This document shows, one piece after another, positions 62,657 to 64,000 of a stretch of 64,000 bases of DNA. The notes beneath the pieces are model-generated. The model ran no database searches. It was not told the DNA's origin and saw only the letters and a list, made by a program, of their open reading frames with translations. How positions within the stretch are numbered: position 1 is the first letter of the stretch; each line of letters opens with the position of its first letter. The translations under genes and the position numbers were made by a program. Origin of the DNA: Venatoribacter cucullus (GTDB lineage: Bacteria; Pseudomonadota; Gammaproteobacteria; Pseudomonadales; Oceanobacteraceae); assembly GCF_016132445.1 (NCBI RefSeq), contig NZ_CP046056.1:1364001-1428000 (forward strand), given 5' to 3'.

Positions 62657-64000
62657 ATGAAAGTATCCGCACCATCTTTGCTGACAGCCGCCATTCTGGC
62701 TGCGCCTTTTGCCATGGCGCAGACATCCCCCTTGCAGCTGGATACCCAGCAGGTCAGCGGCCAGCTGTTCAGCCACAACATTGCTGAACAAGCCTTTGCG
62801 GTTGAGGTGCTGGAGCGCAGCGATATTGCACGCCTGCCGGTCATGAACATTGCGGATGCGCTGGAGTGGGTCGGTGGGCTGGACGTGCGCCAGCGCGGCA
62901 GCGGCGGCACGCAGGTCGACCTGGGTATTCGCGGCGCCGGTTATGAGCAGACGCTGATTCTGCTGGATGGCGTGCGCATGAATGACCCGCAGACCGGCCA
63001 TCACAATTTTGATTTGCCGGTGGTGCTGGAAGATATCGAACGCATTGAAATTGTCCGTGGCCCGGGTGCCGGGCAATACGGCCCCAACGGCAACGCCGGG
63101 GTGATTAATCTGGTGACGCGCAAGCGGGTGGATAGCGACAATGGCCGGGCAGCCGGCATTAAGGCGGAAGCGGGCCGTGATGATTTTCGTCGTGGTGTTA
63201 TCAGTCTGGGCAAAACCAGCGGCAACTGGAGCCACTTTGTCGCCGGCCAGCAACAGCAGGCCGACAGCTATATCGCCGGCGCCGATCTGGGCTATAAAAC
63301 CCGCCAGGGTAATTACCGCCTCAGCTACCAGGGGCAGCAGCACAGTACGGTTTTGGGGTTAGGCTATGTCGACAAAGCCTTTGGCGCGCAGGGGTTTTAT
63401 GGCCCGGCCAGTGCCCGCGCCAATGAGCACACCATTCAGCGCCATGCCTACCTGACCCACGATATGCGCCTGAATGGCGGGCAGGGTGTGGACGTGGCAC
63501 TGAACTACCGCCAGCACGACGACCGTTTCTACTACCTGAGTTATGCCCCCTCAGCGCATCAGACCAATGCCTTGCAGGCACGCCTGCGTTACCGTCTGAA
63601 CAATCAGCTGGCGCTGGGTTATGAGCACAACCGGGAAGAGATCGACAGCACCTCGGTTACCGGCAATCAGCATCAGCGCAACTACGACAGCGCCTTTGTC
63701 TATGGCCACTACGACGCCGGCCCGGTCCAGCTGGCCGGCAGTTTGTCGTACCTGACCTATGACGATGGTGATTCGTACAGTTTGCCGGTGCTGGGGCTGA
63801 CCCTGCCGTTAGGCGCCCATCAGTTGTACCTGAATGGCGGTAAAAGCGTGCGGGTGCCGACCCTGAATGACCTGTATCTGAATCAGGCTGCCAATAAGGG
63901 CAACCCGCTGGTTAAACCGGAACAGACCACCAGCGCCGAGCTGGGGGCGCGGCTGAATCTGGCCGGGGTGCAAACGCGGCTGGCGGTATTCACCCGCGAT
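62657..64000 (+). CDS. TonB-dependent receptor, BtuB-like (partial, continues past window end)
   Basis: 448 codons from ATG 62657 with no stop before 64000. A signal peptide (about 1-21, AMA) leads to a plug domain: AVEVLERSDIARLPVMNIADALEWVGGLDV, LGIRGAGYEQTLILLDGVRMNDPQTGHHN, IERIEIVRGPGAGQYGPNGNAGVINLVT. Barrel strands follow, including the SVRVPTLNDLYLNQAANKGNPLVKPEQ segment, a common marker of this family. Plug style resembles BtuB (cobalamin), but no cobalamin riboswitch is seen upstream, so a different substrate is possible. Depends on a TonB system; one lies 1.1 kb upstream. Confidence 0.9.
   Translation, partial: MKVSAPSLLTAAILAAPFAMAQTSPLQLDTQQVSGQLFSHNIAEQAFAVEVLERSDIARLPVMNIADALEWVGGLDVRQRGSGGTQVDLGIRGAGYEQTLILLDGVRMNDPQTGHHNFDLPVVLEDIERIEIVRGPGAGQYGPNGNAGVINLVTRKRVDSDNGRAAGIKAEAGRDDFRRGVISLGKTSGNWSHFVAGQQQQADSYIAGADLGYKTRQGNYRLSYQGQQHSTVLGLGYVDKAFGAQGFYGPASARANEHTIQRHAYLTHDMRLNGGQGVDVALNYRQHDDRFYYLSYAPSAHQTNALQARLRYRLNNQLALGYEHNREEIDSTSVTGNQHQRNYDSAFVYGHYDAGPVQLAGSLSYLTYDDGDSYSLPVLGLTLPLGAHQLYLNGGKSVRVPTLNDLYLNQAANKGNPLVKPEQTTSAELGARLNLAGVQTRLAVFTRD

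Overview
The window looks like chromosomal DNA from a marine gammaproteobacterium of the Oceanospirillales type (Thalassolituus/Oceanobacter-like). This is inferred from gene content and order only; no search was run. Diagnostic neighbourhoods are gacA-uvrC-pgsA, tusDCBE, rne/rluC divergent with rluC-HAD-sppA, yceD-rpmF-plsX-fabD-fabG-acpP-fabF-pabC-mltG-tmk-holB-pilZ, the AcnD/PrpF methylcitrate operon, ThrH, and a TtpC/ExbB2/ExbD2/TonB2 operon. The sequence is moderately GC-rich and densely coded. I saw no IS element, prophage, integrase, CRISPR array or rRNA.

Layout. 0-4.2 kb: chemoreceptor, then the leftward tusD-tusC-tusB-tusE-ybiB-like operon for tRNA 2-thiouridine, then tRNA-Ser(UGA). 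4.2-8.2 kb: a 52-aa membrane protein, a class II HDAC-like deacetylase, and, divergent from it, a PatZ-type lysine acetyltransferase. 8.2-11.8 kb: gacA-uvrC-pgsA and a tRNA Gly-Cys-Leu cluster. 11.8-16.2 kb: radical SAM protein, DUF1285 protein, APS reductase cysH, thrH, pabB.

16.5-22.1 kb holds the most accessory-looking block: five consecutive secreted or envelope proteins. They are a DUF6160-like surface protein with a TGQAG motif, a C39-family cysteine peptidase without an ABC transporter, a beta-barrel protein, a FadL-type channel, and a periplasmic protein with a duplicated DUF4124-like motif. It resembles the poorly understood fil locus of Acinetobacter and is my main candidate for an undescribed system. 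22.1-27.8 kb: two alpha/beta hydrolases, ppsR divergent from ppsA, and rraA.

28-35 kb: propionate (2-methylcitrate) operon gntR-prpB-prpC-acnD-[56-aa ORF]-prpF. It has candidate GntR operators, an internal terminator-like hairpin before acnD, and two nested inverted-repeat elements, one after acnD and one after prpF. 35-40.7 kb: an unrecognised secreted 609-aa protein and RNase E, whose inhibitor RraA is also in the window.

40.7-52.4 kb: rluC, a HAD phosphatase and an SppA-like peptidase, then the ribosomal/fatty-acid/folate/cell-wall/replication supercluster ending in pilZ. 52.4-64 kb: a class V aminotransferase, a PreP-like M16 protease, a complete TonB2 energy-transduction operon (DUF3450, TtpC, ExbB, ExbD, TonB, TPR), xthA, and the 5' part of a BtuB-like TonB-dependent receptor that runs off the window.
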